64,000 nt of DNA from Rallus limicola (GCA_022605955.1 JAKCOZ010000101.1:496001-560000), one strand, 5' to 3'; positions 22,654 through 35,665 are shown, numbered from the stretch's first letter. Made by a program: numbers and translations. The notes: generated by a model from the sequence alone, not told the origin.

Positions 22654-25623
22654 ATGCCTTTCATGCCTAGCTTCTTTACTTTGGGAGTTATTGCTGGATG
22701 TTTAGCATGTTTTGAACTGCAGTCTGCTAGGGCCGAGAAAAGCACCGTAGGAGGTTCCAGGCATGTTCCCTCTTTCCAGGCAAAGGAAAAGGCTGAGAGC
22801 CAAAGTGACAGGGGCTGCTCGTGTGTCCTGTTAGGAGGTTTCAGACAAGCTATGCCTTTCAGGCCTAGCTTCTTTACTTTGGGAGTTATTGCTGGACGTT
22901 TAGCATGTTTTGAACTGCAGTCTGCTAGGGCCGAGAAAAGCACCGTAGGAGGTTCCAGGCATGTTCCCTCTTTACAGGCAAAGGAAAAGGCTGAGAGCCA
23001 AAGTGACAGGGGCTGCTCGTGTGTCATGTTAGGAGGTTTCAGACAAGCTATGCCTTTCAGGCCTAGCTTCTTTACTTTGGGAGTTATTGCTGGACGTTTA
23101 GCATGTTTTGAACTGCAGTCTGCTAGGGCCGAGAAAAGCACCGTAGGAGGTTCCAGGCATGTTCCCTCTTTCCAGGCAAAGGAAAAGGCTGAGAGCCAAA
23201 GTGACAGGGTCTGCTCGTGTGTCCTGTTAGGAGGTTTCAGACAAGCTATGCCTTTCAGGCCTAGCTTCTTTACTTTGGGAGTTATTGCTGGACGTTTAGC
23301 ATGTTTTGAACTGCAGTCTGCTAGGGCCGAGAAAAGCACCGTAGGAGGTTCCAGGCATGTTCCCTCTTTCCAGGCAAAGGAAAAGGCTGAGAGCCAAAGT
23401 GACAGGGTCTGCTCGTGTGTCCTGTTAGGAGGTTTCAGACAAGCTATGCCTTTCAGGCCTAGCTTCTTTACTTTGGGAGTTATTGCTGGACGTTTAGCAT
23501 GTTTTGAACTGCAGTCTGCTAGGGCCGAGAAAAGCACCGTAGGAGGTTCCAGGCATGTTCCCTCTTTCCAGGCAAAGGAAAAGGCTGAGAGCCAAAGTGA
23601 CAGGGTCTGCTCGTGTGTCCTGTTAGGAGGTTTCAGACAAGCTATGCCTTTCAGGCCTATCTTCTTTACTTTGGGAGTTATTGCTGGACGTTTAGCATGT
23701 TTTGAACTGCAGTCTGCTAGGGCCGAGAAAAGCACCGTAGGAGGTTCCAGGCATGTTCCCTCTTTCCAGGCAAAGAAAAAGGCTGAGAGCCAAAGTGACA
23801 GGGTCTGCTTGTGTGTCCTGTTAGGAGGTTTCAGACAAGCTATGCCTTTCAGGCCTAGCTTCTTTACTTTGGGAGTTATTGCTGGACGTTTAGCATGTTT
23901 TGAACTGCAGTCTGCTAGGGCCGAGAAAAGCACCGTAGGAGGTTCCAGGCATGTTCCCTCTTTCCAGGCAAAGGAAAAGGCTGAGAGCCAAAGTGACAGG
24001 GTCTGCTCGGGTGTCCTGTTAGGAGGTTTCAGACAAGCTATGCGTTTCAGGCCTAGCTTCTTTACTTTGGGAGTTATTGCTGGACGTTTAGCATGTTTTG
24101 AGCTGCAGTCTGCTAGGGCCGAGAAAAGCACCGTAGGAGGTTCCAGGCATGTTCCCTCTTTCCAGGCAAAGGAAAAGGCTGAGAGCCAAAGTGACAGGGG
24201 CTGCTCGTGTGTCCTGTTAGGAGGTTTCAGACAAGCTATGCCTTTCAGGCCTAGCTTCTTTACTTTGGAAGTTATTGCTGGACGTTTAGCATGTTTTGAA
24301 CTGCAGTCTGCTAGGGCCGAGAAAAGCACCGTAGGAGGTTCCAGGCATGTTCCCTCTTTCCAGGCAAAGGAAAAGGCTGAGAACCAAAGTGACAGGGTCT
24401 GCTCGTGTGTCATGTTAGGAGGTTTCAGACAAGCTATGCCTTTCAGGCCTAGCTTCTTTACTTTGGGAGTTATTGCTGGACGTTTAGCATGTTTTGAACT
24501 GCAGTCTGCTAGGGCCGAGAAAAGCACCGTAGGAGGTTCCAGGCATGTTCCCTCTTTCCAGGCAAAGGAAAAGGCTGAGAGCCAAAGCGACAGGGTCTGC
24601 TCGTGTGTCCTGTTAGGAGGTTTCAGACAAGCTATGCCTTTCAGGCCTAGCTTCTTTAATTTGGGAGTTATTGCTGGACGTTTAGCATGTTTTGAACTGC
24701 AGTCTGCTAGGGCCGAGAAAAGCACCGTAGGAGGTTCCAGGCATGTTCCCTCTTTCCAGGCAAAGGAAAAGGCTGAGAGCCAAAGTGACAGGGTCTGCTC
24801 GTGTGTCCTGCTAGGAGGTTTCAGACAAGCTATGCCTTTCAGGCCTAGCTTCTTTACTTTGGGAGTTATTGCTGGACGTTTAGCATGTTTTGAACTGCAG
24901 TCTGCTAGGGCCGAGAAAAGCACCGTAGGAGGTTCCAGGCATGTTCCCTCTTTCCAGGCAAAGGAAAAGGCTGAGAGCCAAAGTGACAGGGTCTGCTCGG
25001 GTGTCCTGTTAGGAGGTTTCAGACAAGCTATGCCTTTCAGGCCTAGCTTCTTTACTTTGGGAGTTATTGCTGGACGTTTAGCATGTTTTGAACTGCAGTC
25101 TGCTAGGGCCGAGAAAAGCACCGTAGGAGGTTCCAGGCATGTTCCCTCTTTCCAGGCAAAGGAAAAGGCTGAGAGCCAAAGTGACAGGGTCTGCTCGTGT
25201 GTCCTGTTAGGAGGTTTCAGACAAGCTATGCCTTTCAGGCCTAGCTTCTTTACTTTGGGAGTTATTGCTGGACGTTTAGCATGTTTTGAACTGCAGTCTG
25301 CTAGGGCCGAGAAAAGCACCGTAGGAGGTTCCAGGCATGTTCCCTCTTTCCAGGCAAAGGAAAAGGCTGAGAACCAAAGTGACAGGGGCTGCTCGTGTGT
25401 CCTGTTAGGAGGTTTCAGACAAGCTATGCCTTTCAGGCCTAGCTTCTTTACTTTGGGAGTTATTGCTGGACGTTTAGCATGTTTTGAATTGCAGTCTGCT
25501 AGGGCCGAGAAAAGCACCGTAGGAGGTTCCAGGCATGTTCCCTCTTTCCAGGCAAAGGAAAAGGCTGAGAGCCAAAGTGACAGGGTCTGCTCGTGTGTCC
25601 TGTTAGGAGCTTTCAGACAAGCT
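22654..25623 (+). repeat. Satellite block 17: 15 monomers
   Basis: Fifteen exact units. Units 1 to 8 copy block 15. Unit 9 has TTTGGAAGTT and a mixed B haplotype (A146, T161, A175). Unit 11 has TTTAATTTGGG near 24655. Unit 15 ends with GGAGCTTTC. Confidence 0.96.
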
Positions 25624-25666
25624 ATGCCTTTCAGGCCTAGCTTGTCTGAAACCTCCTAACAGGACA
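25596..25666. repeat. Hairpin insertion 18 (one stem mismatch)
   Basis: 29-bp arms, 13-nt loop, inserted bases 25624-25670. Left arm GGAGCTTTC. This is the last hairpin of the dense region; the next is 6.6 kb away. Confidence 0.96.
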
Positions 25667-25670
25667 AGCT

Positions 25671-28600
25671 ATGCCTTTCATGCCTAGCTTCTTTACTTTG
25701 GGAGTTATTGCTGGACGTTTAGCATGTTTTGAACTGCAGTCTGCTAGGGCCGAGAAAAGCACCGTAGGAGGTTCCAGGCATGTTCCCTCTTTCCAGGCAA
25801 AGGAAAAGGCTGAGAACCAAAGTGACAGGGGCTGCTCGTGTGTCATGTTAGGAGGTTTCAGACAAGCTATGCCTTTCAGGCCTAGCTTCTTTACTTTGGG
25901 AGTTATTGCTGGACGTTTAGCATGTTTTGAACTGCAGTCTGCTAGGGCCGAGAAAAGCACTGTAGGAGGTTCCAGGCATGTTCCCTCTTTCCAGGCAAAG
26001 GAAAAGGCTGAGAGCCAAAGTGACAGGGTCTGCTCGTGTGTCCTGTTAGGAGGTTTCAGACAAGCTATGCCTTTCAGGCCTAGCTTCTTTACTTTGGGAG
26101 TTATTGCTGGACGTTTAGCATGTTTTGAACTGCAGTCTGCTAGGGCCGAGAAAAGCACCGTAGGAGGTTCCAGGCATGTTCCCTCTTTCCAAGCAAAGGA
26201 AAAGGCTGAGAGCCAAAGTGACAGGGGCTGCTCGTGTGTCCTGTTAGGAGGTTTCAGACAAGCTATGCCTTTCAGGCCTAGCTTCTTTACTTTGGGAGTT
26301 ATTGCTGGACGTTTAGCATGTTTTGAACTGCAGTCTGCTAGGGCCGAGAAAAGCACCGTAGGAGGTTCCAGGCATGTTCCCTCTTTCCAGGCAAAGGAAA
26401 AGGCTGAGAGCCAAAGTGACAGGGGCTGCTCGTGTGTCCTGTTAGGAGGTTTCAGACAAGCTATGCCTTTCAGGCCTAGCTTCTTTACTTTGGGAGTTAT
26501 TGCTGGACGTTTAGCATGTTTTGAACTGCAGTCTGCTAGGGCCGAGAAAAGCACCGTAGGAGGTTCCAGGCATGTTCCCTCTTTCCAGGCAAAGGAAAAG
26601 GCTGAGAACCAAAGTGACAGGGGCTGCTCGTGTGTCATGTTAGGAGGTTTCAGACAAGCTATGCCTTTCAGGCCTAGCTTCTTTACTTTGGGAGTTATTG
26701 CTGGACGTTTAGCATGTTTTGAACTGCAGTCTGCTAGGGCCGAGAAAAGCACCGTAGGAGGTTCCAGGCATGTTCCCTCTTTCCAGGCAAAGGAAAAGGC
26801 TGAGAGCCAAAGTGACAGGGGCTGCTCGTGTGTCCTGTTAGGAGGTTTCAGACAAGCTATGCCTTTCAGGCCTAGCTTCTTTACTTTGGGAGTTATTGCT
26901 GGACGTTTAGCATGTTTTGAACTGCAGTCTGCTAGGGCCGAGAAAAGCACCGTAGGAGGTTCCAGGCATGTTCCCTCTTTCCAGGCAAAGGAAAAGGCTG
27001 AGAGCCAAAGTGACAGGGGCTGCTCGTGTGTCCTGTTAGGAGGTTTCAGACAAGCTATGCCTTTCAGGCCTAGCTTCTTTACTTTGGGAGTTATTGCTGG
27101 ACGTTTAGCATGTTTTGAACTGCAGTCTGCTAGGGCCGAGAAAAGCACCGTAGGAGGTTCCAGGCATGTTCCCTCTTTCCAGGCAAAGGAAAAGGCTGAG
27201 AGCCAAAGTGACAGGGTCTGCTCGTGTGTCCTGTTAGGAGGTTTCAGACAAGCTATGCCTTTCAGGCCTAGCTTCTTTACTTTGGGAGTTATTGCTGGAC
27301 GTTTAGCATGTTTTGAACTGCAGTCAGCTAGGGCCGAGAAAAGCACCGTAGGAGCTTCCAGGCATGTTCCCTCTTTCCAGGCAAAGGAAAAGGCTGAGAG
27401 CCAAAGTGACAGGGGCTGCTCGTGTGTCCTGTTAGGAGGTTTCAGACAAGCTATGCCTTTCAGGCCTAGCTTCTTTACTTTGGGAGTTATTGCTGGACGT
27501 TTAGCATGTTTTGAACTGCAGTCTGCTAGGGCCGAGAAAAGCACCGTAGGAGGTTCCAGGCATGTTCCCTCTTTCCAGGCAAAGGAAAAGGCTGAGAGCC
27601 AAAGTGACAGGGTCTGCTCGTGTGTCCTGTTAGGAGGTTTCAGACAAGCTATGCCTTTCAGGCCTAGCTTCTTTACTTTGGGAGTTATTGCTGGACGTTT
27701 AGCATGTTTTGAACTGCAGTCTGCTAGGGCCGAGAAAAGCACCGTAAGAGGTTCCAGGCATGTTCCCTCTTTCCAGGCAAAGGAAAAGGCTGAGAGCCAA
27801 AGTGACAGGGGCTGCTCGTGTGTCCTGTTAGGAGGTTTCAGACAAGCTATGCCTTTCAGGCCTAGCTTCTTTACTTTGGGAGTTATTGCTGGACGTTTAG
27901 CATGTTTTGAACTGCAGTCTGCTAGGGCCGAGAAAAGCACCGTAGGAGGTTCCAGGCATGTTCCCTCTTTCCAGGCAAAGGAAAAGGCTGAGAGCCAAAG
28001 TGACAGGTTCTGCTCATGTGTCCTGTTAGGAGGTTTCAGACAAGCTATGCCTTTCAGGCCTAGCTTCTTTACTTTGGGAGTTATTGCTGGACGTTTAGCA
28101 TGTTTTGAACTGCAGTCTGCTAGGGCCGAGAAAAGCACCGTAGGAGGTTCCAGGCATGTTCCCTCTTTCCAGGCAAAGGAAAAGGCTGAGAGCCAAAGTG
28201 ACAGGGTCTGCTCGGGAGTCCTGTTAGGAGGTTTCAGACAAGCTATGCCTTTCAGGCCTAGATCCTTTACTTTGGGAGATATTGCTGGACGTTTAGCATG
28301 TTTTGAACTGCAGTCTGCTAGGGCCGATAAAAGCACCGTAGGAGGTTCCAGGCATGTTCCCTCTTTCCAGGCAAAGGAAAAGGCTGAGAGCCAAAGTGAC
28401 AGTGTCTGCTCGTGTGTCCTGTTAGGAGGTTTCAGACAAGCTATGCCTTTCAGGCCTAGCTTCTTTACTTTGGGAGTTATTGCTGGACGTTTAGCATGTT
28501 TTGAGCTGCAGTCTGCTAGGGCCGAGAAAAGCACCGTAGGAGGTTCCAGGCATGTTCCCTCTTTCCAAGCAAAGGAAAAAGCTGAGAGCCAAAGTGAAAG

Positions 28601-31600
28601 GGTTTGCTCATGTGTCCTGTTAGGAGGTTTCAGACAAGCTATGCCTTTCAGGCCTAGCTTCTTTACTTTGGGAGTTATTGCTGGACGTTTAGCATGTTTT
28701 GAATTGCAGTCTGCTAGGGCCGAGAAAAGCACCGTAGGAGGTTCCAGGCATGTTCCCTCTTTCCAGGCAAAGGAAAAGGCTGAGAGCCAAAGTGACAGGG
28801 TCTGCTTGTGTGTCCTGTTAGGAGGTTTCAGACAAGCTATGCCTTTCAGGCCTAGCTTCTTTACTTTGGGAGTTATTGCTGGACGTTTAGCATGTTTTGA
28901 ACTGCAGTCTGCTAGGGCCGAGAAAAGCACCGTAGGAGGTTCCAGGCATGTTCCCTCTTTCCAGGCAAAGGAAAAGGCTGAGATCCAAAGTGACAGGGTC
29001 TGCTCGTGTGTCCTGTTAGGATGGTTTCAGACAAGCTATGCCTTTCAGGCCTAGCTTCTTTACTTTGGGAGTTATTGCTGGACGTTTAGCATGTTTTGAA
29101 CTGCAGTCTGCTCGGTCCGAGAAAAGCACCGTAGGAGGTTCCAGGCATGTTCCCTCTTTCCAGGCAAAGGAAAAGGCTGAGAGCCAAAGTGACAGGGGCT
29201 GCTCGTGTGTCCTGTTAGGAGGTTTCAGACAAGCTATGCCTTTCAGGCCTAGCTTCTTTACTTTGGGAGTTATTGCTGTACGTTTAGCATGTTTTGAACT
29301 GCAGTCTGCTAGGGCCGAGAAAAGCACCGTAGGAGGTTCCAGGCATGTTCCCTCTTTCCAGGCAAAGGAAAAGGCTGAGAGCCAAAGTGACAGGGTCTGC
29401 TCGTGTGTCCTGTTAGGAGGTTTCAGACAAGCTATGCCTTTCAGGCCTAGCTTCTTTACTTTGGGAGTTATTGCTGGACGTTTAGCATGTTTTGAACTGC
29501 AGTCTGCTAGGGCCGAGAAAAGCACCGTAGGAGGTTCCAGGCATGTTCCCTCTTTCCAGGCAAAGGAAAAGGCTGAGAGCCAAAGTGACAGGGTCTGCTC
29601 GTGTGTCCTGTTAGGAGGTTTCAGACAAGCTATGCCTTTCAGGCCTAGCTTCTTTACTTTGGGAGTTATTGCTGGACGTTTAGCATGTTTTGAACTGCAG
29701 TCTGCTAGGGCCGAGAAAAGCACCGTAGGAGGTTCCAGGCATGTTCCCTCTTTCCAGGCAAAGGAAAAGGCTGAGAGCCAAAGTGACAGGGTCTGCTCGT
29801 GTGTCCTGTTAGGAGGTTTCAGACAAGCTATGCCTTTCAGGCCTAGCTTCTTTACTTTGGGAGTTATTGCTGGACGTTTAGCATGTTTTGAACTGCAGTC
29901 TGCTAGGGCCGAGAAAAGCACCGTAGGAGGTTCCAGGCATGTTCCCTCTTTCCAGGCAAAGGAAAAGGCTGAGAGCCAAAGTGACAGGGTCTGCTCGTGT
30001 GTCCTGTTAGGAGGTTTCAGACAAGCTATGCCTTTCAGGCCTAGCTTCTATACTTTGGGAGTTATTGCTGGACGTTTAGCATGTTTTGAACTGCAGTCTG
30101 CTAGGGCCGAGAAAAGCACCGTAGGAGGTTCCAGGCATGTTCCCTCTTTCCAGGCAAAGGAAAAGGCTGAGAGCCAAAGTGACAGGGTCTGCTCGTGTGT
30201 CCTGTTAGGAGGTTTCAGACAAGCTATGCCTTTCAGGCCTAGCTTCTTTACTTTGGGAGTTATTGCTGGACGTTTAGCATGTTTTGAACTGCAGTCTGCT
30301 AGGGCCGAGAAAAGCACCGTAGGAGGTTCCAGGCATGTTCCCTCTTTCCAGGCAAAGGAAAAGGCTGAGAGCCAAAGTGACAGGGTCTGCTCGGGTGTCC
30401 TGTTAGGAGGTTTCAGACAAGCTATGTCTTTCAGGCCTAGCTTCTTTACTTTGGGAGTTATTGCTGGACGTTTAGCATGTTTTGAACTGCAGTCTGCTAG
30501 GGCCGAGAAAAGCACCGTAGGAGGTTCCAGGCATGTTCCCTCTTTCCAGGCAAAGGAAAAGGCTGAGAGCCAAAGTGACAGGGTCTGCTCGTGTGTCCTG
30601 TTAGGAGGTTTCAGACAAGCTATGCCTTTCAGGCCTAGCTTCTTTACTTTGGGAGTTATTGCTGGACGTTTAGCATGTTTTGAACTGCAGTCTGCTAGGG
30701 CCGAGAAAAGCACCGTAGGAGGTTCCAGGCATGTTCCCTCTTTCCAGGCAAAGGAAAAGGCTGAGAGCCAAAGTGACAGGGTCTGCTCGTGTGTCCTGTT
30801 AGGAGGTTTCAGACAAGCTATGCCTTTCAGGCCTAGCTTCTTTACTTTGGGAGTTATTGCTGGACGTTTAGCATGTTTTGAACTGCAGTCTGCTAGGGCC
30901 GAGAAAAGCACCGTAGGAGGTTCCAGGCATGTTCCCTCTTTCCAGGCAAAGGAAAAGGCTGAGAGCCAAAGTGACAGGGTCTGCTCGTGTGTCCTGTTAG
31001 GAGGTTTCAGACAAGCTATGCCTTTCAGGCCTAGCTTCTTTACTTTGGGAGTTATTGCTGGACGTTTAGCATGTTTTGAACTGCAGTCTGCTAGGGCCGA
31101 GAAAAGCACCGTAGGAGGTTCCAGGCATGTTCCCTCTTTCCAGGCAAAGGAAAAGGCTGAGAGCCAAAGTGACAGGGGCTGCTCGTGTGTCCTGTTAGGA
31201 GGTTTCAGACAAGCTATGCCTTTCAGGCCTAGCTTCTTTACTTTGGGAGTTATTGCTGGACGTTTAGCATGTTTTGAACTGCAGTCTGCTAGCGCCGAGA
31301 AAAGCACCGTAGGAGGTTCCAGGCATGTTCCCTCTTTCCAGGCAAAGGAAAAGGCTGAGAGCCAAAGCGACAGGGTCTGCTCGTGTGTCCTGTTAGGAGG
31401 TTTCAGACAAGCTATGCCTTTCAGGCCTAGCTTCTTTACTTTGGGAGTTATTGCTGGACGTTTAGCATGTTTTGAACTGCAGTCTGCTAGGGCCGAGAAA
31501 AGCACCGTAGGAGGTTCTAGGCATGTTCCCTCTTTCCAGGCAAAGGAAAAGGCTGAGAGCCAAAGTGACAGGGTCTGCTCGTGTGTCCTGTTAGGAGGTT

Positions 31601-32205
31601 TCAGACAAGCTATGCCTTTCAGGCCTAGCTTCTTTACTTTGGGAGTTATTGCTGGACGTTTAGCATGTTTTGAACTGCAGTTTGCTAGGGCCGAGAAAAG
31701 CACCGTAGGAGGTTCCAGGCATGTTCCCTCTTTCCAAGCAAAGGAAAAGGCTGAGAGCCAAAGTGACAGTGTCTGCTCGTTTGTCCTGTTAGGAGGTTTC
31801 AGACAAGCTATGCCTTTCAGGCCTAGCTTCTTTACTTTGGGAGTTATTGCTGGACGTTTAGCATGTTTTGAACTGCAGTCTGCTAGGGCCGAGAAAAGCA
31901 CCGTAGGAGGTTCCAGGCATGTTCCCTCTTTCCAGGCAAAGGAAAAGGCTGAGAGCCAAAGTGACAGGGTCTGCTCGGGTGTCCTGTTAGGAGGTTTCAG
32001 ACAAGCTATGCCTTTCAGGCCTAGCTTCTTTACTTTGGGAGTTATTGCTGGACGTTTAGCATGTTTTGAATTGCAGTCTGCTAGGGCCGAGAAAAGCACC
32101 GTAGGAGGTTCCAGGCATGTTCCCTCTTTCCAGGCAAAGGAAAAGGCTGAGAGCCAAAGTGACAGGGTCTGCTCGTGTGTCCTGTTAGGAGGTTTCAGAC
32201 AAGCT
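25671..32205 (+). repeat. Satellite block 18: 33 monomers, one +1 indel
   Basis: Thirty-three units with one inserted T at 29022 (GGATGGTTTC). No hairpin occurs in 6.5 kb. Landmarks: unit 14 (28245) is unusually diverged (TAGATCCTTTAC, GGGAGATATT, GCCGATAAAAG, ACAGTGTCTG). Unit 15 is class D. Unit 17 has GAGATCC. Unit 18 (29038) has CTCGGTCCGAG, a mark that otherwise appears at 46619, 51229 and 56225. A TTCTATACTTTG unit occurs near 30047. Confidence 0.96.
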
Positions 32206-32248
32206 ATGCCTTTCAGGCCTAGCTTGTCTGAAACCTCCTAACAGGACA
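32178..32248. repeat. Hairpin insertion 19 (perfect stem)
   Basis: Perfect 29-bp inverted repeat, 13-nt loop, inserted bases 32206-32252. Confidence 0.97.
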
Positions 32249-32252
32249 AGCT

Positions 32253-32648
32253 ATGCCTTTCATGCCTAGCTTCTTTACTTTGGGAGTTATTGCTGGACGT
32301 TTAGCATGTTTTGAACTGCAGTCTGCTAGGGCCGAGAAAAGCACCGTAGGAGGTTCCAGGCATGTTCCCTCTTTCCAGGCAAAGGAAAAGGCTGAGAGCC
32401 AAAGTGACAGGGTCTGCTCGTGTGTCCTGTTAGGAGGTTTCAGACAAGCTATGCCTTTCAGGCCTAGCTTCTTTACTTTGGGAGTTATTGCTGGACGTTT
32501 AGCATGTTTTGAACTGCAGTCTGCTAGGGCCGAGAAAAGCACCGTAGGAGGTTCCAGGCATGTTCCCTCTTTCCAGGCAAAGGAAAAGGCTGAGAGCCAA
32601 AGTGACAGGGTCTGCTCGTGTGTCCTGTTAGGAGGTTTCAGACAAGCT
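32253..32648 (+). repeat. Satellite block 19: 2 monomers
   Basis: Two exact class A units, the first with T11; both close to consensus. Confidence 0.96.
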
Positions 32649-32691
32649 ATGCCTTTCAGGCCTAGCTTGTCTGAAACCTCCTAACAGGACA
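32621..32691. repeat. Hairpin insertion 20 (perfect stem)
   Basis: Perfect 29-bp inverted repeat, 13-nt loop, inserted bases 32649-32695. Confidence 0.97.
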
Positions 32692-32695
32692 AGCT

Positions 32696-35665
32696 ATGCC
32701 TTTCATGCCTAGCTTCTTTACTTTGGGAGTTATTGCTGGACGTTTAGCATGTTTTGAACTGCAGTCTGCTAGGGCCGAGAAAAGCACCGTAGGAGGTTCC
32801 AGGCATGTTCCCTCTTTCCAGGCAAAGGAAAAGGCTGAGAGCCAAAGTGACAGGGTCTGCTCGTGTGTCCTGTTAGGAGGTTTCAGACAAGCTATGCCTT
32901 TCAGGCCTAGCTTCTTTACTTTGGGAGTTATTGCTGGACGTTTAGCATGTTTTGAACTGCAGTCTGCTAGGGCCGAGAAAAGCACCGTAGGAGGTTCCAG
33001 GCATGTTCCCTCTTTCCAGGCAAAGGAAAAGGCTGAGAGCCAAAGTGACAGGGTCTGCTTGTGTGTCCTGTTAGGAGGTTTCAGACAAGCTATGCCTTTC
33101 AGGCCTAGCTTCTTTACTTTGGGAGTTATTGCTGGACGTTTAGCATGTTTTGAACTGCAGTCTGCTAGGGCCGAGAAAAGCACCGTAGGAGGTTCCAGGC
33201 ATGTTCCCTCTTTCCAGGCAAAGGAAAAGGCTGAGAACCAAAGTGACAGGGGCTGCTCGTGTGTCATGTTAGGAGGTTTCAGACAAGCTATGCCTTTCAG
33301 GCCTAGCTTCTTTACTTTGGGAGTTATTGCTGGACGTTTAGCATGTTTTGAACTGCAGTCTGCTAGGGCCGAGAAAAGCACCGTAGGAGGTTCCAGGCAT
33401 GTTCCCTCTTTCCAGGCAAAGGAAAAGGCTGAGAGCCAAAGTGACAGGGTCTGCTCGTGTGTCCTGTTAGGAGGTTTCAGACAAGCTATGCCTTTCAGGC
33501 CTAGCTTCTTTACTTTGGGAGTTATTGCTGGACGTTTAGCATGTTTTGAACTGCAGTCTGCTAGCGCCGAGAAAAGCACCGTAGGAGGTTCCAGGCATGT
33601 TCCCTCTTTCCAGGCAAAGGAAAAGGCTGAGAGCCAAAGTGACAGGGTCTGCTCGTGTGTCCTGTTAGGAGGTTTCAGACAAGCTATGCCTTTCAGGCCT
33701 AGCTTCTTTACTTTGGGAGTTATTGCTGGACGTTTAGCATGTTTTGAACTGCAGTCTGCTAGGGCCGAGAAAAGCACCGTAGGAGGTTCCAGGCATGTTC
33801 CCTCTTTCCAGGCAAAGGAAAAGGCTGAGAACCAAAGTGACAGGGGCTGCTCGTGTGTCATGTTAGGAGGTTTCAGACAAGCTATGCCTTTCAGGCCTAG
33901 CTTCTTTACTTTGGGAGTTGTTGCTGGACGTTTAGCATGTTTTGAACTGCAGTCTGCTAGGGCCGAGAAAAGCACCGTAGGAGGTTCCAGGCATGTTCCC
34001 TCTTTCCAGGCAAAGGAAAAGGCTGAGAGCCAAAGTGACAGGGTCTGCTCGTGTGTCCTGTTAGGAGGTTTCAGACAAGCTATGCCTTTCAGGCCTAGCT
34101 TCTTTACTTTGGGAGTTATTGCTGGACGTTTAGCATGTTTTGAACTGCAGTCTGCTAGGGCCGAGAAAAGCACCGTAGGAGGTTCCAGGCATGTTCCCCT
34201 CTTTCCAGGCAAAGGAAAAGGCTGAGAGCCAAAGTGACAGGGGCTGCTCGTGTGTCCTGTTAGGAGGTTTCAGACAAGCTATGCCTTTCAGGCCTAGCTT
34301 CTTTACTTTGGGAGTTATTGCTGGACGTTTAGCATGTTTTGAACTGCAGTCTGCTAGGGCCGAGAAAAGCACCGTAGGAGGTTCCAGGCATGTTCCCTCT
34401 TTCCAGGCAAAGGAAAAAACTGAGAACCAAAGTGACAGGGGCTGCTCGTGTGTCCTGTTAGGAGGTTTCAGACAAGCTATGCCTTTCAGGCCTAGCTTCT
34501 TTACTTTGGGAGTTATTGCTGGACGTTTAGCATGTTTTGAACTGCAGTCTGCTAGGGCCGAGAAAAGCACCGTAGGAGGTTCCAGGCATGTTCCCTCTTT
34601 CCAGGCAAAGGAAAAGGCTGAGAGCCAAAGTGACAGGGTCTGCTCGTGTGTCCTGTTAGGAGGTTTCAGACAAGCTATGCCTTTCAGGCCTAGCTTCTTT
34701 ACTTTGGGAGTTATTGCTGGACGTTTAGCATGTTTTGAACTGCAGTCTGCTAGGGCCGAGAAAAGCACCGTAGGAGGTTCCAGGCATGTTCCCTCTTTCC
34801 AGGCAAAGGAAAAGGCTGAGAGCCAAAGTGACAGGGTCTGCTCGTGTGTCCTGTTAGGAGGTTTCAGACAAGCTATGCCTTTCAGGCCTAGCTTCTTTAC
34901 TTTGGGAGTTATTGCTGGACGTTTAGCATGTTTTGAACTGCAGTCTGCTAGGGCCGAGAAAAGCACCGTAGGAGGTTCCAGGCATGTTCCCTCTTTCCAG
35001 GCAAAGGAAAAGGCTGAGAGCCAAAGTGACAGGGTCTGCTCGTGTGTCCTGTTAGGAGGTTTCAGACAAGCTATGCCTTTCAGGCCTAGCTTCTTTACTT
35101 TGGGAGTTATTGCTGGACATTTAGCATGTTTTGAACTGCAGTCTGCTAGGCCCGAGGAAAGCACCGTAGGAGGTTCCAGGCATGTTCCCTCTTTCCAGGC
35201 AAAGGAAAAGGCTGAGAGCCAAAGTGACAGGGGCTGCTCGTGTGTCCTGTTAGGAGGTTTCAGACAAGCTATGCCTTTCAGGCCTAGCTTCTTTACTTTG
35301 GGAGTTATTGCTGGACGTTTAGCATGTTTTGAACTGCAGTCTGCTAGGGCCGAGAAAAGCACCGTAGGAGGTTCCAGGCATGTTCCCTCTTTCCAGGCAA
35401 AGGAAAAGGCTGAGAGCCAAAGTGACAGGGTCTGCTCGTGTGTCCTGTTAGGAGGTTTCAGACAAGCTATGCCTTTCAGGCCTAGCTTCTTTACTTTGGG
35501 AGTTATTGCTGGACGTTTAGCATGTTTTGAACTGCAGTCTGCTAGGGCCGAGAAAAGCACCGTAGGAGGTTCCAGGCATGTTCCCTCTTTCCAGTCAAAA
35601 AAAAGGCTGAGAACCAAAGTGACAGGGTCTGCTCGTGTGTCCTGTTAGGAGGTTTCAGACAAGCT
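32696..35665 (+). repeat. Satellite block 20: 15 monomers, two indels
   Basis: Fifteen units with an extra C in the CCCC at 34196-34199 and a one-base shortening at the A8 run 35597-35604, which cancel in length. Unit 5 has CTAGCGCCG; unit 7 has GAGTTGTTGC; unit 9 has AAAAAACTGAG; unit 13 has GGACATTT with AGGCCCGAGGAAAG. Units 10 to 15 are copied in block 21. Confidence 0.96.

Larger units (their letters stand above)
18902..24237 (+). repeat. Higher-order repeat, 2 copies of 2668 bp
   Basis: 18902-21569 and 21570-24237 correspond unit by unit, each with two hairpins in matching places. Shared rare marks are CCTAATAGG, GGATGTTT, TCTTTACAGG, GGCCTATCTTC (20989 and 23657), CAAAGAAAAAGG, ATGCGTTTC and GCTCGGGTG. 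The one difference I noticed is GGACATTT (22059) against GGACGTTT. Copies diverge from unit 9 of block 17. This is a recent direct tandem duplication. Confidence 0.9.

Noticed and set aside
29022..29022. Frame-changing indels as disabling mutations of a gene (29022, 34196, 35597, 37425, 52901, 57897, 60631)
   Set aside because: There is no gene to disable. They are ordinary single-base changes, and two were later copied by segmental duplication.
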